A program made the position numbers and the translations under genes. Positions 16,770 to 26,625 of a DNA stretch of 47,638 bases are shown in pieces (the stretch's first letter is position 1; the number at the start of each line of letters is the position of its first letter). The stretch is from Planctomycetota bacterium (GTDB lineage: Bacteria > Planctomycetota > Planctomycetia > Pirellulales > Pirellulaceae): NCBI GenBank assembly GCA_016872725.1, contig VGZC01000047.1, positions 1 to 47,638 on the forward strand. Reading direction: 5' to 3'. The notes beneath the pieces are model-generated. The model did not search any database and had not been told where the DNA came from. It was given only the letters and a program-made list of their open reading frames with translations.

Positions 16770-18752
16770 GTGACGGGACCGCCGCGGTTTCCGTGCCCCG
16801 CCTGCGGCGGGAAGATCAAGGCGCCGGGCGGAAAGCCCGGCGACGCGGTCGGGTGTCCGCGATGCGGCGCCGCGGTGACGATCCCCGGCGGCCCGCCCGA
16901 TCGGAAGGCATCGGGGTCGAGCTTGGAGGCGCGGCGTTCTTCGCCGTCCGCGGCCGATCCGGAGCGACCGGGTTCGACCGCGCCGCGTGCCGCGCCCCCG
17001 GACGGGAACGTTCGTCCAGTCCCACCGCGCGCACCCCGCATCGATCTGAGCTGCCCGGTGTGCGGAACACGGTTTTCCGTATCCGAATCGAAACGCGGGA
17101 CGCAAGCGGCGTGTCCCGACTGCCATTCGTGGATCCGGGTCGAACCCAGGACGTCCGCGGCGTCGGGCGGGGGGCGATCGCCGGCGGCGCGCGTCGAGCC
17201 GGACGACGGCATCGCGCCGCCCCTTTCCGAACCGGTCGCGACGCCGCGCGTGATGCCCGTCGCCATTGATGGAATCGACGAGTCGTCGCTCTTTGGAAAC
17301 GTCGCGGCCCGCGGGGAGACTCCAACCGCGCCGCCGAGCGCGGCGCAATCGCCGAAGTATGTGGCGACCGTGTGCCCCGTTTGTTCCACGCGCATCCACG
17401 TCACGGACGACTGGATCGGTCGCGAGATCCGCTGTTCCGATTGCCATACGCGTTTTCCGGTTCCCGCGCCGCGCGGGAAAGCCCCCAAGGCCGAACGGGC
17501 TCCCGATGCGGACGCCGAGTTCGCGTTGAGCGAACCGTTTGCACGGCCTCGCTTTGAACCGATCACGCAGGGCGGCGTTCGGCGCGAGGACCTTGATCGG
17601 GTCGAGGCTCCACCAATCGCGCCGCCGGCCGATCCTCCTTCGGTCGTCCCGCCGCGCCGATCGGAGGATCGTTCCGCGTTCGCGTTCGCGTGCCCAGTAT
17701 GCGGGACGCGACTGACGGCCGACATCTCCCGGGTTGGCGACTCGGTGACCTGCGGGGATTGTCAATCGCAAGTGACGATTCCCTGTCCGCCGCGCAAGCG
17801 GACGCGCCTCAGTCCGGCGATCGCCGAGGAAGGGGAATCGATGGCCCCGGCCCTTCCGGTCGCCGTCGACTCGGCGGGCCCGACGGCCACGCCGCGCGAG
17901 GTCAGCCGATCGGGTCGCGCGGTGATGGAGAGCGCGCTGCGCGAGGCGCGCGAGCGGGAGCGGGGCTTCACGCCCCTTGCGAAGGTGCCCTACGCGCGGC
18001 GCATGTTCGGGTTCCTGCTCGCAAGCGGCGTGTGGGGTCGCGGGCTTGGCATCGCCATGGGCCTTTCGTTCATCTTCTTCTTTGTCCAGGTCGGGGTGAA
18101 CGGGATCATCCACAAGACGGGCATGGTCCTGCTCATCCCGATCCTGATCCCCATCGTCGCCTCGATACTCGTTCCCGTACTCTCGTTCTGGTCCCATACG
18201 GTCATCGCCATCCTGCAGGAGACGGCGAACGGAAACGCGCGCGTCGAGGATTGGGGCGACGATGTCTTCCTGGACCTCCTGCTCGATGCGCTGGTCGTCG
18301 GACTCGCGTTGATCGTCGCATCGATGCCGGGCGGTTTGATCGCATACGCTTTGACATCGGCGGGGGTCCCCCTCCTCGCACTGCCGATCGCGATCGCGGT
18401 GAGCGTTTGGCTGTTCTTTCCCGTCGCCTTGTTGTCGCAACTCGAGGATGGCAAATTCTGGTCCTTGCTTTCGGCGCCCGTGGTCCGCAGCTTCGCGACG
18501 CATCCGACCGTGTGGATGCGGTTCCATGTCGAGTCGATCGGGGTGGGAATGGTCGGTGGAACGGCGGCCTGGTTGTCGATGCGTCCTTCGATCGGGGTTC
18601 GCGTCGTGGGGACCGTCTTCTTGATCGGCGCGACGTTCGTCTACGCGCGCGCCTTGGGGATTGCGGCGTCGAGGTTCAGTCTCGCGTTCACCGACGAGGC
18701 GCGTCGGAACGTTCTCATCGAAACGCAAAACGGCGGCGGCGGCCCGTCCTGA
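16770..18752 (+). CDS. Membrane protein with four N-terminal zinc ribbons
   Basis: 660 residues from a GTG start. Four zinc-ribbon units with paired CxxC knuckles begin near residues 9 (CPACGGK with CPRCG), 95 (CPVCGTRF with CPDCH), 201 (CPVCSTRI with CSDCH) and 308 (CPVCGTRL with CGDCQ). They are joined by disordered Pro/Ala/Arg linkers. The units resemble the MJ0042/zinc-ribbon family. From about residue 410 there are five or six membrane helices (starting MFGFLLASGVWGRGLG), which would leave the ribbons on the cytoplasmic side. The role is unknown; RNA, DNA or protein binding at the membrane are all possible. Confidence 0.8.
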   Translation: MTGPPRFPCPACGGKIKAPGGKPGDAVGCPRCGAAVTIPGGPPDRKASGSSLEARRSSPSAADPERPGSTAPRAAPPDGNVRPVPPRAPRIDLSCPVCGTRFSVSESKRGTQAACPDCHSWIRVEPRTSAASGGGRSPAARVEPDDGIAPPLSEPVATPRVMPVAIDGIDESSLFGNVAARGETPTAPPSAAQSPKYVATVCPVCSTRIHVTDDWIGREIRCSDCHTRFPVPAPRGKAPKAERAPDADAEFALSEPFARPRFEPITQGGVRREDLDRVEAPPIAPPADPPSVVPPRRSEDRSAFAFACPVCGTRLTADISRVGDSVTCGDCQSQVTIPCPPRKRTRLSPAIAEEGESMAPALPVAVDSAGPTATPREVSRSGRAVMESALREARERERGFTPLAKVPYARRMFGFLLASGVWGRGLGIAMGLSFIFFFVQVGVNGIIHKTGMVLLIPILIPIVASILVPVLSFWSHTVIAILQETANGNARVEDWGDDVFLDLLLDALVVGLALIVASMPGGLIAYALTSAGVPLLALPIAIAVSVWLFFPVALLSQLEDGKFWSLLSAPVVRSFATHPTVWMRFHVESIGVGMVGGTAAWLSMRPSIGVRVVGTVFLIGATFVYARALGIAASRFSLAFTDEARRNVLIETQNGGGGPS

Positions 18753-18855
18753 CGTGCGGGGCCGGCCGCGCCGAGCGGCCCACGTGTCGCCGATCGGCAT
18801 GTCGCAAGGGATGGATTCGCAATCACTTGCGGCGACGACTTTCCGCCGCGTCCCG

Positions 18856-18884
18856 TTGTCGATCGGACGAAAAACGGGTACATT
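18856..18884 (+). promoter_or_regulatory. Candidate gyrA promoter
   Basis: TTGTCG (18856-18861), 17 bases, TACATT (18879-18884). The start site would be near 18891, about 60 bases before the gyrA start codon. Confidence 0.45.
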
Positions 18885-18951
18885 GGCGCGGTGGCCGCCG
18901 ACTCCGATCGGGCCTCGTTCGACCGACATCGCTTGGTGAAAGGATTCTGGA

Positions 18952-21624
18952 TTGTCTGACGACTCGAACCTCCCGGAAGACCCGACGGAGGATGCGGAAC
19001 CCGAACCGACGGGAGCGGAATCCGATCCCTCGGCCGGGCGTCTGATCGATCAACCGATCGAGGACGAGCTGAAGGAGAGCTATCTGACGTACGCGATGAG
19101 CGTCATCGTCAGCCGCGCGCTGCCCGATGTGCGGGACGGATTGAAACCGTCGCAGCGCCGCATCCTGGTCGCGATGAACGATCTCAATCTCGGGCCGGGC
19201 GCCGCGCGCGTGAAATGCGCGAAGATCTCGGGAGATACGAGCGGCAATTATCATCCGCACGGCGAGAGCGTCATCTATCCGACGCTCGTGCGCATGGCCC
19301 AGGATTGGAACATGCGCCATGTGCTGATCGACAAGCAAGGCAATTTCGGATCGGTCGCGGGCCTTCCTCCCGCCGCCATGCGATACACCGAGGCGAGGCT
19401 GAGCCCGATTTCCGCCGCCATGCTCGACGATCTCAAGCTCGATACGGTCGACTACTTGCCGACGTACGACGAGCGGAACGTCGAGCCGACGGTTCTGCCG
19501 TCGAAGTTCCCGAATCTGCTTGTGAACGGCGCGATGGGAATCGCGGTCGGCATGGCGACGTCGATCCCGCCGCACAACCTGGGCGAGATCTGCGACGCGC
19601 TAGTCCGCGTTCTGCGCGAACCGGACGTCACGATCCACCAGCTCCTCGAACACGTCAAGGGCCCCGACTTCCCGACGGGCGGCATCATTTGCGGTCGAGC
19701 GGGCATTCGGCGCGGATACCTGACCGGCCGCGGCACGCTTGTCGTTCGCGCGCGCACTCGGATCGAGGCGAACGCGAAGGGTCGATCGCGCATTGTCGTG
19801 ACCGAGATCCCGTATCAGCAATTCCGGGACCGGGTCGTCGAGAAGATCGCGGCGTTGGTGAACGAGGACCGCATCAAGGGGATCAGCGAGATCCGCGACG
19901 AGAGCGATCTCAAGGAACCGGTCCGCCTGATCATCGAACTCAAGCGGGACGCAGATCCCCATGTCGTGCTCAACCAGCTCTTCCAGTTCACGCCCCTTCA
20001 GGATACCTTCTCGCTGATCTTCCTCGCCCTCGTGGACGGCAAGCCGCGCGAGCTGAATCTGAAGGAACTGTTGCAGGAATTCCTCCGTCACCGGGTGACG
20101 GTCATCCGCCGGCGCACGCAATTCCTGTTGCAGCGCGCGCGGCGCCGCAAGCACACGATCGAAGGCCAGTTGTTGGCGCTCGCCAACATCGACGAGATCA
20201 TCCGCATCATCCGCGGATCGACCACGCAGGCCGAGGCGAAGATCGGACTCATGGGCGTCGCGTGCCCCGCCTCCATGATGCACCGGGCGCTCGGCGACGA
20301 AGGTTTCGCCGTGTTCCGATCGGAACGGGGCGTGGCCGACACGTACTCGCTCACGCCCATCCAGGCCGACGCCATCATCCGAATGACCCTCGGCCAACTC
20401 GTCAACCTCGAACAGGAACGGCTCGCCGGCGAACACCGAAAACTGCTCGACGAAATCCGCGACCACCTCCGGATCCTCGCCGACGAAAAAGAGATCCACG
20501 CGATCATCATCGAGGACCTGCGGGAGCTCAAGCGGAAACACGCGGATGCGCGTCGCACGGAAATCTCCGACGAGGAAATCGGCGACATCGATCTCGAGGA
20601 TCTGATCGAAGAGGAGACGATGGTGGTGACGATCAGCCACCAGGGCTACGTCAAGCGGACGCCGGCGAGCACGTACCGGGCACAGCGACGGGGCGGAAAG
20701 GGCCTGACCGGGGCCAAGGTCGACGACGAGGATCCGATCGCCCATTTGTTCGTGGCGAGCACGCACGCGTACCTGTTGTTCTTCACGAACCGCGGCCGCG
20801 TCTATTGGCTCAAGGTCTACGACATCCCCCAGCTCAACCGCGACAGCCGGGGCCGCGCGATCGTGAACCTGCTGCAACTCGCCGAAGGCGAGCGGATCGC
20901 CGATTGCCGGCCGGTCCGCGATTTCGACTTGCCCGGCCACTTCCTGATGATGGCCACCCGCAACGGGCTCGTCAAGAAAACGCCCCTCGAAGCCTACAGC
21001 CGCCCGAAGAAGGGAGGCATCATCGCGATCAAGCTGCGCGACGACGACGAGCTCGTCGATGTCGTCGTGACGAAACCGGGCGACGAAATCGTCCTGTCGA
21101 CGTCCTCCGGCATGGCGATCCGGTTCTCGGAGTCCGATGCGCGGCCGATGGGCCGCAATACGTCGGGCGTCAAGGGTATCCACCTTCAGGAAAACGATCA
21201 CCTCGTCGCCATGGTGGTTGCCGATCCGAGCGCGACGTTGCTGACGGCGTGTGAAATGGGATACGGGAAGCGGACCTGCTTCGGCCCGGGCGACGCGCCC
21301 GATGAGGGCGGCGACGAGGAGTCGTCGGGTTCGAACCGGTACCGAACGCAGCGGCGGGGCGGCAAGGGACTGCGCGACATCAAGACGTCGCACCGAAACG
21401 GAAAGGTGATCGGCGCGGTGCGGGTGGGCGACGACGACGAGCTGTTCATGATCACGGCCGGGGGAAAGTTGCAGCGCATCCGCGCGGCCGACATCAGCAT
21501 CATCGGACGCAACACGCAAGGCGTTCGGATCATGAGCCTCGACGAGGAGGACTCGCTCGCCGCCATCGTCCGCGTTCCGAAAGAGGAGAATGGGGAACGG
21601 AGCGTCGTGTGCGACGGGCACTGA
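18952..21624 (+). CDS. gyrA: DNA gyrase subunit A
   Basis: 890 residues from a TTG start with AAAGGA upstream. It has an acidic leader of about 30 residues before the conserved [20 protein letters not shown]. The catalytic tyrosine is Tyr145 ([11 protein letters not shown]). In the quinolone region the sequence is [10 protein letters not shown], with Ser106 at the position of E. coli Ser83 and Glu105 at that of the preceding Asp. The C-terminal DNA-wrapping domain carries the GyrA box QRRGGKG at residues 578-584, which separates gyrase from topoisomerase IV. A second perfect QRRGGKG occurs at 800-806, after an acidic loop DEGGDEE. It works with GyrB, encoded at 42805, to supercoil DNA negatively. 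Its 3' end overlaps the next gene by 16 bases. Confidence 0.97.
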   Translation: MSDDSNLPEDPTEDAEPEPTGAESDPSAGRLIDQPIEDELKESYLTYAMSVIVSRALPDVRDGLKPSQRRILVAMNDLNLGPGAARVKCAKISGDTSGNYHPHGESVIYPTLVRMAQDWNMRHVLIDKQGNFGSVAGLPPAAMRYTEARLSPISAAMLDDLKLDTVDYLPTYDERNVEPTVLPSKFPNLLVNGAMGIAVGMATSIPPHNLGEICDALVRVLREPDVTIHQLLEHVKGPDFPTGGIICGRAGIRRGYLTGRGTLVVRARTRIEANAKGRSRIVVTEIPYQQFRDRVVEKIAALVNEDRIKGISEIRDESDLKEPVRLIIELKRDADPHVVLNQLFQFTPLQDTFSLIFLALVDGKPRELNLKELLQEFLRHRVTVIRRRTQFLLQRARRRKHTIEGQLLALANIDEIIRIIRGSTTQAEAKIGLMGVACPASMMHRALGDEGFAVFRSERGVADTYSLTPIQADAIIRMTLGQLVNLEQERLAGEHRKLLDEIRDHLRILADEKEIHAIIIEDLRELKRKHADARRTEISDEEIGDIDLEDLIEEETMVVTISHQGYVKRTPASTYRAQRRGGKGLTGAKVDDEDPIAHLFVASTHAYLLFFTNRGRVYWLKVYDIPQLNRDSRGRAIVNLLQLAEGERIADCRPVRDFDLPGHFLMMATRNGLVKKTPLEAYSRPKKGGIIAIKLRDDDELVDVVVTKPGDEIVLSTSSGMAIRFSESDARPMGRNTSGVKGIHLQENDHLVAMVVADPSATLLTACEMGYGKRTCFGPGDAPDEGGDEESSGSNRYRTQRRGGKGLRDIKTSHRNGKVIGAVRVGDDDELFMITAGGKLQRIRAADISIIGRNTQGVRIMSLDEEDSLAAIVRVPKEENGERSVVCDGH

Positions 21625-22571
21625 TCACGGGAATCACCGGACAGGACGGCGCGTATCTCGCCGAAGAGCTTGTCGCGCGCGGGGTCGACGTTCACGGCGC
21701 CACGCGTTCGCTCGACGCATGGGCCCAACGCCTTGGATCGATCGCCGACCGCGTTCGACCGCACGCGTTCCACGCCTCCGACCGCGCCTCGATCCGGTCG
21801 CTCCTCGACGACGTCCGACCGACGCTCGTGTTCAATCTGGCCGGTCCGAGTTTCATCCCGGCCTGCGACGAGGACCCCGAAGCGGCGGGCGATGTCCTCG
21901 GACTGTCCGTCGCGCGGTGGCTTCGGACCATTCTCGAATTCGATCCGTCCATCCGGTTCTTCCAGGCGGGGAGCAGCGAGATCTTCGGCCATGCGGCAAG
22001 CTGCCCCCAGAACGAAACGACGCCGCGCCGACCCCGCAACGCGTATGGGGCGGCGAAGAGTTTCGCGTACGACATGGTTCGGTTCTTTCGCGAGCGGCAC
22101 GCGCTCTTCGCGTGCACGGGGATCTTGTTCAATCACGAGTCGCCGCGACGGGCTCCGCATTTCGTGACGCGCAAGATCACGCTCGCCGCCGCGAGGATTC
22201 ACCTTGGCTTGCAAGATGAGGTGCGGCTCGGAGATCTTGACGCGCAGCGCGATTGGGGATTCGCCGGAGATTACGTCGGCGCCATGCGGCGCATGCTCGA
22301 CCGGGACAGGCCGGACGATTTCGTCATCGCCACGGGACGCCGGCATTCGGTCCGCGAGCTGTGCGAACAGGCGTTCGCCGTCGTCGGCATGGACTACCGG
22401 GACCATGTGCGAGTGGATCCGGCGTTCGTCCGGCCCGGCGAAACCCATCTGTTGTGCGGCGACCCGTCCAAGGCCCTGAACGAACTCGGCTGGCGCGCCG
22501 AGACACCGTTCGAGGTGTGGGTGGGCGCGATGGTCGAGGCCGATCTCGCCAAAGCCTCCGCCGATTCCTGA
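21609..22571 (+). CDS. GDP-mannose 4,6-dehydratase-like SDR enzyme
   Basis: 320 residues; GTG start within the last 16 bases of gyrA. Extended short-chain dehydrogenase: the NAD(P) motif [12 protein letters not shown] (the diagnostic Gmd form), NLAGPSF, SSEIFG and the catalytic YGAAK. The Gmd-like run [20 protein letters not shown] follows, then [17 protein letters not shown]. These point to conversion of GDP-mannose to the 4-keto-6-deoxy sugar for deoxyhexose in surface polysaccharide. No fcl or other follow-up gene is adjacent; the neighbour makes UDP-glucuronate, which fits a polysaccharide theme. Another nucleotide-sugar 4,6-dehydratase remains possible. Confidence 0.85.
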   Translation: MRRALITGITGQDGAYLAEELVARGVDVHGATRSLDAWAQRLGSIADRVRPHAFHASDRASIRSLLDDVRPTLVFNLAGPSFIPACDEDPEAAGDVLGLSVARWLRTILEFDPSIRFFQAGSSEIFGHAASCPQNETTPRRPRNAYGAAKSFAYDMVRFFRERHALFACTGILFNHESPRRAPHFVTRKITLAAARIHLGLQDEVRLGDLDAQRDWGFAGDYVGAMRRMLDRDRPDDFVIATGRRHSVRELCEQAFAVVGMDYRDHVRVDPAFVRPGETHLLCGDPSKALNELGWRAETPFEVWVGAMVEADLAKASADS

Positions 22572-22573
22572 GC

Positions 22574-22579
22574 TATAAT
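22574..22579 (+). promoter_or_regulatory. Perfect -10 box upstream of UDP-glucose dehydrogenase
   Basis: TATAAT three bases after the stop of the preceding gene, 108 bases before the next ATG. No good -35 at the expected place, so an activated promoter is possible. The leader contains a run of eight G. Confidence 0.4.
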
Positions 22580-22686
22580 TGTCCAACCCGTGGGGGGGGC
22601 GGAATCCCGCCGAGACCCTCGGGGCCCTTCGTCGGCGTCGACCTGCCGGCCATTCCATCGCACCCACAGGAATAGAGCGATCGGCC

Positions 22687-24000
22687 ATGAAAATCGCCAT
22701 GATCGGTACGGGGTACGTCGGTCTCGTCACGGGCACCTGTTTCGCCGAGTCGGGAAATCAGGTGACGTGCGTGGATATCGACCAGCGCAAGATCGACGGC
22801 CTGCGCGAGGGGACGATTCCGATCTACGAACCGGGCCTTTCCGAAATGGTGCTGCGCAACGCGAAATCGGGTCGCCTGTTGTTCACGACCGACATGGCGT
22901 CCGCGGTTCGGGCGTCCGATCTCGTGTATCTGGCCGTCGGTACACCCCAATCCGCCGATGGTTCGGCCGACCTGTCGGCGCTGCGCGCCGTCACGGCGTC
23001 GATCGCCCCGCACCTGCGCCCCACGGCGATCGTCGTGATCAAGAGCACGGTGCCGGTCGGCACGAATGGCGAAGTCAACGGTCGGCTGCGCGAACTGGTC
23101 GGACGGGATGTCGACGTCGCGAGCAACCCCGAGTTCCTCAAGGAAGGCGCGGCGATCCAGGACTTCTCGGCGCCGGATCGCGTCGTGGTCGGCGCGCGAC
23201 GGTCCGAAGTCGCCGATGTGCTTCGCGAACTCTACGCCCCGTTCCTCAGGACCGACAAGCCGTTCCTGGTCATGTCGCCGGAAAGCGCCGAGTTGACCAA
23301 ATACGTCGCCAATGCCCTGCTGTCGACGAAGATCAGTTTCATCAACGAAATGGCCAATCTGTGCGAGCGGCTCGGAGGCGACATCAACGACGTCCGGCGA
23401 GGTATCGGGCACGACCAGCGCATCGGATTCGCGTTCCTGTTTCCGGGCGTCGGCTATGGAGGAAGTTGCTTTCCCAAGGATGTCCGCGCGCTCGCAAGCA
23501 TGTCCCGTTCGCGGGGCCTTGATCCGCTGATCCTCGACGCCGTCGACGAAGTGAACAACCGCCAGAAGCGGACGCTCATCCGCATGATGGACACCCATTT
23601 CCAGGGACGGCTCGACGGCAAACGTATCGCCGTATGGGGCCTTTCGTTCAAACCCCGCACCGACGACGTGCGCGAGGCGCCGGCCCTCGTGCTGATCGAC
23701 TGGCTGCTCGAAAAAGGAGCCTCCGTGTCGGTGCACGACCCCGAGGCGATGCGGCATGTCCGCGCGGATTACGGCGATCGGCTGACCTACAACGACCAGG
23801 CGATGGAAGCCCTCCGAGGCGCCGACGCGCTCGCGATCAACACGGAATGGAACGAATTCCGCCACCCGAATCTCGACGAGATGCGCGATCTGATGAAGGG
23901 GCACGTCGTCTTTGACGGCCGGAATCTCTACGAGCCGCTGACCATGCGGCAGCGCGGGTTCGCCTACTACTCGATCGGCCGCCCCGCCGCCCGAGCCTGA
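22687..24000 (+). CDS. ugd: UDP-glucose 6-dehydrogenase
   Basis: Oxidises UDP-glucose to UDP-glucuronate with two NAD+. The ATG at 22687 gives 437 residues. The N-terminal Rossmann motif is [35 protein letters not shown] and STVPVGT follow, then the conserved [11 protein letters not shown] segment. The catalytic cysteine is Cys261 in [12 protein letters not shown]. The C-terminal domain starts at about 315 ([15 protein letters not shown]). Length and motifs are complete. With the preceding Gmd-like gene it supplies sugar nucleotides for exopolysaccharide or lipopolysaccharide. Confidence 0.95.
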   Translation: MKIAMIGTGYVGLVTGTCFAESGNQVTCVDIDQRKIDGLREGTIPIYEPGLSEMVLRNAKSGRLLFTTDMASAVRASDLVYLAVGTPQSADGSADLSALRAVTASIAPHLRPTAIVVIKSTVPVGTNGEVNGRLRELVGRDVDVASNPEFLKEGAAIQDFSAPDRVVVGARRSEVADVLRELYAPFLRTDKPFLVMSPESAELTKYVANALLSTKISFINEMANLCERLGGDINDVRRGIGHDQRIGFAFLFPGVGYGGSCFPKDVRALASMSRSRGLDPLILDAVDEVNNRQKRTLIRMMDTHFQGRLDGKRIAVWGLSFKPRTDDVREAPALVLIDWLLEKGASVSVHDPEAMRHVRADYGDRLTYNDQAMEALRGADALAINTEWNEFRHPNLDEMRDLMKGHVVFDGRNLYEPLTMRQRGFAYYSIGRPAARA

Positions 24001-24020
24001 TCTCGGCCGCGCCCGACGAT

Positions 24021-24118
24021 CCACGTAGGGCGATCGTCCTCGATCGCCCAGGGTCGTTGCATACTCCCGGACGACAGGGACTGTCGTCCCACGTAGGGCG
24101 ATCGTCCTCGATCGCCCA
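24021..24118. repeat. Hairpin-repeat cluster, family B
   Basis: A 30-base unit occurs twice without change (24021-24050 and 24089-24118). Each copy holds a 9-base stem GGGCGATCG/CGATCGCCC with loop TCCT. Between them is another hairpin, GGACGACAG/CTGTCGTCC (24069-24089), which touches the second unit. It lies just after the ugd stop and probably ends that transcript. The rest of the gap to 24276 holds only the DnaA-box dyad. Confidence 0.8.
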
Positions 24119-24208
24119 CCCCGCCGAAAACATGGCCTTTACCCGACCTGATTCGGCGTGTCCCGTCTGGATGGCCGCGACACCGGTTGCCCGCCCGCCG
24201 CATTTTCG

Positions 24209-24224
24209 GATAAACTTATCCACA
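24209..24224 (+). promoter_or_regulatory. Perfect DnaA box in an inverted pair
   Basis: TTATCCACA at 24216-24224 matches the DnaA consensus exactly. GGATAA two bases upstream makes an inverted repeat GGATAA-AC-TTATCC, so the opposite strand carries TTATCCGAA, a seven-of-nine box. It lies 53-68 bases before the DUF1549 gene. A single pair is too little for an origin; it could titrate DnaA or be chance. Confidence 0.45.
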
Positions 24225-24276
24225 ATGGGCTGGTGCCCGCTCGGTTGGCGTTTTCGTGTGGGCGAAGGGGAGATCG

Positions 24277-26568
24277 ATGGCGAGTCGTCATGACCGGCGA
24301 TGGGGGCTCGGCGCGTTTTGGACGGTCGTCCTTTTCGGATCGGTCTCCTTCGCGCGATGCGCGTTCGGTCAGGAGTCCATTTCAGCGGACCGGAACGGCG
24401 AGGGAGCGGCCCTTTTTGAAAGCGACGTGCGCGGCCTTCTCGAAAAGCACTGCCTCGAATGCCACGGTGGCGAGAAGGTCGAAGGGGACTTCGATCTGAC
24501 CACTCGCGAATCGCTCCTCGAAAGCGGAATGCTCGGCGACAACGCCGCGTCGAGCCGGCTCTTCGAGTTGATCACGCACTCCGATGAACCGGCGATGCCG
24601 AAGGACGCACCCAAGTTGTCCGACGACGCCATCGACAAGGTCCGGCGATGGCTCGACCACGGCGCGCCCTACGATCGGCCGTTGATCGATCGAGGCGGAC
24701 CTCACCGAGAAGCGCGGGGCCGGGAAGTGACCGACGAGGACCGCGATCACTGGGCCTTTCGGCGGCTACAAACCGTCGCGCCTCCGGCGGTTTCCGCGGG
24801 CGAACCGGTTCGATCGCCGATCGACGCGTTTTTGCGACGCGAATTCGACGCGCTGGGGATCGCGCCGCCCGGCCGGGCCGATCGGCGGACGCTGATCCGG
24901 CGAGCCGCGCTGGACCTGATCGGCCTTCCGCCGACGCCGGACGAAATCGACGCGTTCGTGGCCGATCGGGATCCGCGGGCATATGAAAGGCTCGTGGACC
25001 GGTTGCTCGCATCGCCCGGTTACGGCGAACGGTGGGCTCGGCATTGGATGGATATCGCCCGGTTCGCCGAATCGCACGGATACGAACAGGACTACGATCG
25101 GCCGACGGCCTATCCCTACCGCGATTTCCTCATCAAGGCGTTCGATGCCGATCTGCCCTACGATCGATTCGTTCAATGGCAAATCGCCGGCGACGAACTC
25201 GCACCCGACCATTCGCTCGCGATCACCGCGACGGGTTTTCTGGGCGCGGGTCCGTTTCCGACGCAGTTGACGGAGGCCGAATTCGAATCGGCCCGGTACG
25301 ACGAATTGGACGACATGGTATCGACCGTCGGTTCGGCCTTTCTGGGTTTGTCGATCGGGTGCGCCCGGTGCCACGCGCACAAATTCGACCCGATCCCATC
25401 GGCCGACTACTACGCGATGGCCGCGGTGTTCGCGACGACCATTCGGGCCGAGGTCGACTACGATCCTGCGGCGCGGATCGAGGAAGGCGGCGAGGCTCCA
25501 GCCGGCGCTGCGCCGCGCGCGAAGGCGTTGGTCGCGACCGAGGGGCTGCGTCCCCTGAAGCACCATGCGGACGACCGGGGATTCCCGCATTTTTACGCCG
25601 ACGTGCATTTTCTGGCGCGGGGCGACGTGCGGCGGAAGACGGCCGTCGCGCCGCCCGGCTACCTCCGCGTATTGATGCGCGACGGATACGGGTCCGATCA
25701 TTGGCGCGTGACTCCGCCCGAGGGATGGAACCGGACGAGTTTTCGGCGCGCCGCGCTCGCGAACTGGCTCACCGACGTGGAACACGGCGCCGGGCCGCTC
25801 GCCGCGCGCGTCATCGTCAATCGCATCTGGCTCCATCATTTCGGCCGGGGGCTTGTTGCGACTCCGAGCGACTTCGGCAAGCAGGGTGATCCGCCAACGC
25901 ATCCCGAGCTCCTGGAATGGCTCGCCCGGGATCTGGTCGCGAACGGCTGGAGGCTCAAACGAATCCACCGGGCGATCATGACGAGCGAGGCGTACACGCG
26001 GTCGAGTGGGTTCGATGAAGGGCGGGCGAGCGCGGATCCCGACAATCGGTCGTATTGGCGTTTTGTTCCGCGGAGACTGGAAGGCGAAACGATCCGCGAC
26101 GCGATGCTCGCCGTCTCCGGCCTGCTCGATCCAACGCCGTTCGGGCCCGGTTCCCTTGATCCGGCGATGCGGCGCCGAAGCGTGTATTTCTTCATCAAGC
26201 GGAGCGAGCTGATCCCGACCATGATGCTGTTCGACTGGCCCGAGCACCTGGTCGGAATCGGCCGTCGCGCCCGGACGACGACCGCGCCGCAAGCGCTCGC
26301 CTTCCTGAACAACCCGCGGATCCGTTCCTATGCGGAAGGGCTCGCGTCGCGCGTCGAGCCGCGAGCCGGCGGGGAACGGATCGACGAGGCCTATCGATTG
26401 TGTTTCGGGCGTCGACCGGACGAGCGGGAGCGCGGGGCGGCCGCGGCGTTCTTGGCCGATCAGTCGGCCGCGTATGCGGACGCCGGTGAATCCGACGCCG
26501 AACGCCGAGCGCTGGTCGACTACTGCCAGACTTTGTTTTGCACGAACGAATTCGCGTATTTGCCTTGA
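24277..26568 (+). CDS. PSCyt1 / DUF1549 / DUF1553 secreted protein
   Basis: 763 residues. The ATG at 24277 follows AAGGGGAGA and begins a signal peptide (LGAFWTVVLFGSVSFARCAFG). The planctomycete cytochrome c-like domain comes first with heme motif CLECH at residues 59-63. The DUF1549 domain follows (PIDAFLRREFDALGI and RRAALDLIGLPPTPDE, then SPGYGERWARHWMD), with a second CxxCH (CARCH, residues 362-366). The DUF1553 domain is C-terminal (ARVIVNRIWLHHFGRGLV, TPSDFGKQGDPPTHPELL). The family is abundant in planctomycetes and pairs with DUF1501, as here; a role in polysaccharide or other polymer breakdown is suspected but unproven. Confidence 0.93.
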   Translation: MASRHDRRWGLGAFWTVVLFGSVSFARCAFGQESISADRNGEGAALFESDVRGLLEKHCLECHGGEKVEGDFDLTTRESLLESGMLGDNAASSRLFELITHSDEPAMPKDAPKLSDDAIDKVRRWLDHGAPYDRPLIDRGGPHREARGREVTDEDRDHWAFRRLQTVAPPAVSAGEPVRSPIDAFLRREFDALGIAPPGRADRRTLIRRAALDLIGLPPTPDEIDAFVADRDPRAYERLVDRLLASPGYGERWARHWMDIARFAESHGYEQDYDRPTAYPYRDFLIKAFDADLPYDRFVQWQIAGDELAPDHSLAITATGFLGAGPFPTQLTEAEFESARYDELDDMVSTVGSAFLGLSIGCARCHAHKFDPIPSADYYAMAAVFATTIRAEVDYDPAARIEEGGEAPAGAAPRAKALVATEGLRPLKHHADDRGFPHFYADVHFLARGDVRRKTAVAPPGYLRVLMRDGYGSDHWRVTPPEGWNRTSFRRAALANWLTDVEHGAGPLAARVIVNRIWLHHFGRGLVATPSDFGKQGDPPTHPELLEWLARDLVANGWRLKRIHRAIMTSEAYTRSSGFDEGRASADPDNRSYWRFVPRRLEGETIRDAMLAVSGLLDPTPFGPGSLDPAMRRRSVYFFIKRSELIPTMMLFDWPEHLVGIGRRARTTTAPQALAFLNNPRIRSYAEGLASRVEPRAGGERIDEAYRLCFGRRPDERERGAAAAFLADQSAAYADAGESDAERRALVDYCQTLFCTNEFAYLP

Positions 26569-26625
26569 TCATGTTCGATCCGCCGCATCTCCGCGCGTAT
26601 CGTTTGACCGACAGGGGAACCCGCC

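Noticed and set aside
19600-21621. Minus-strand open frame of 673 codons opposite gyrA
   Set aside because: Low-complexity mirror of gyrA codon bias, without motifs or a ribosome site.
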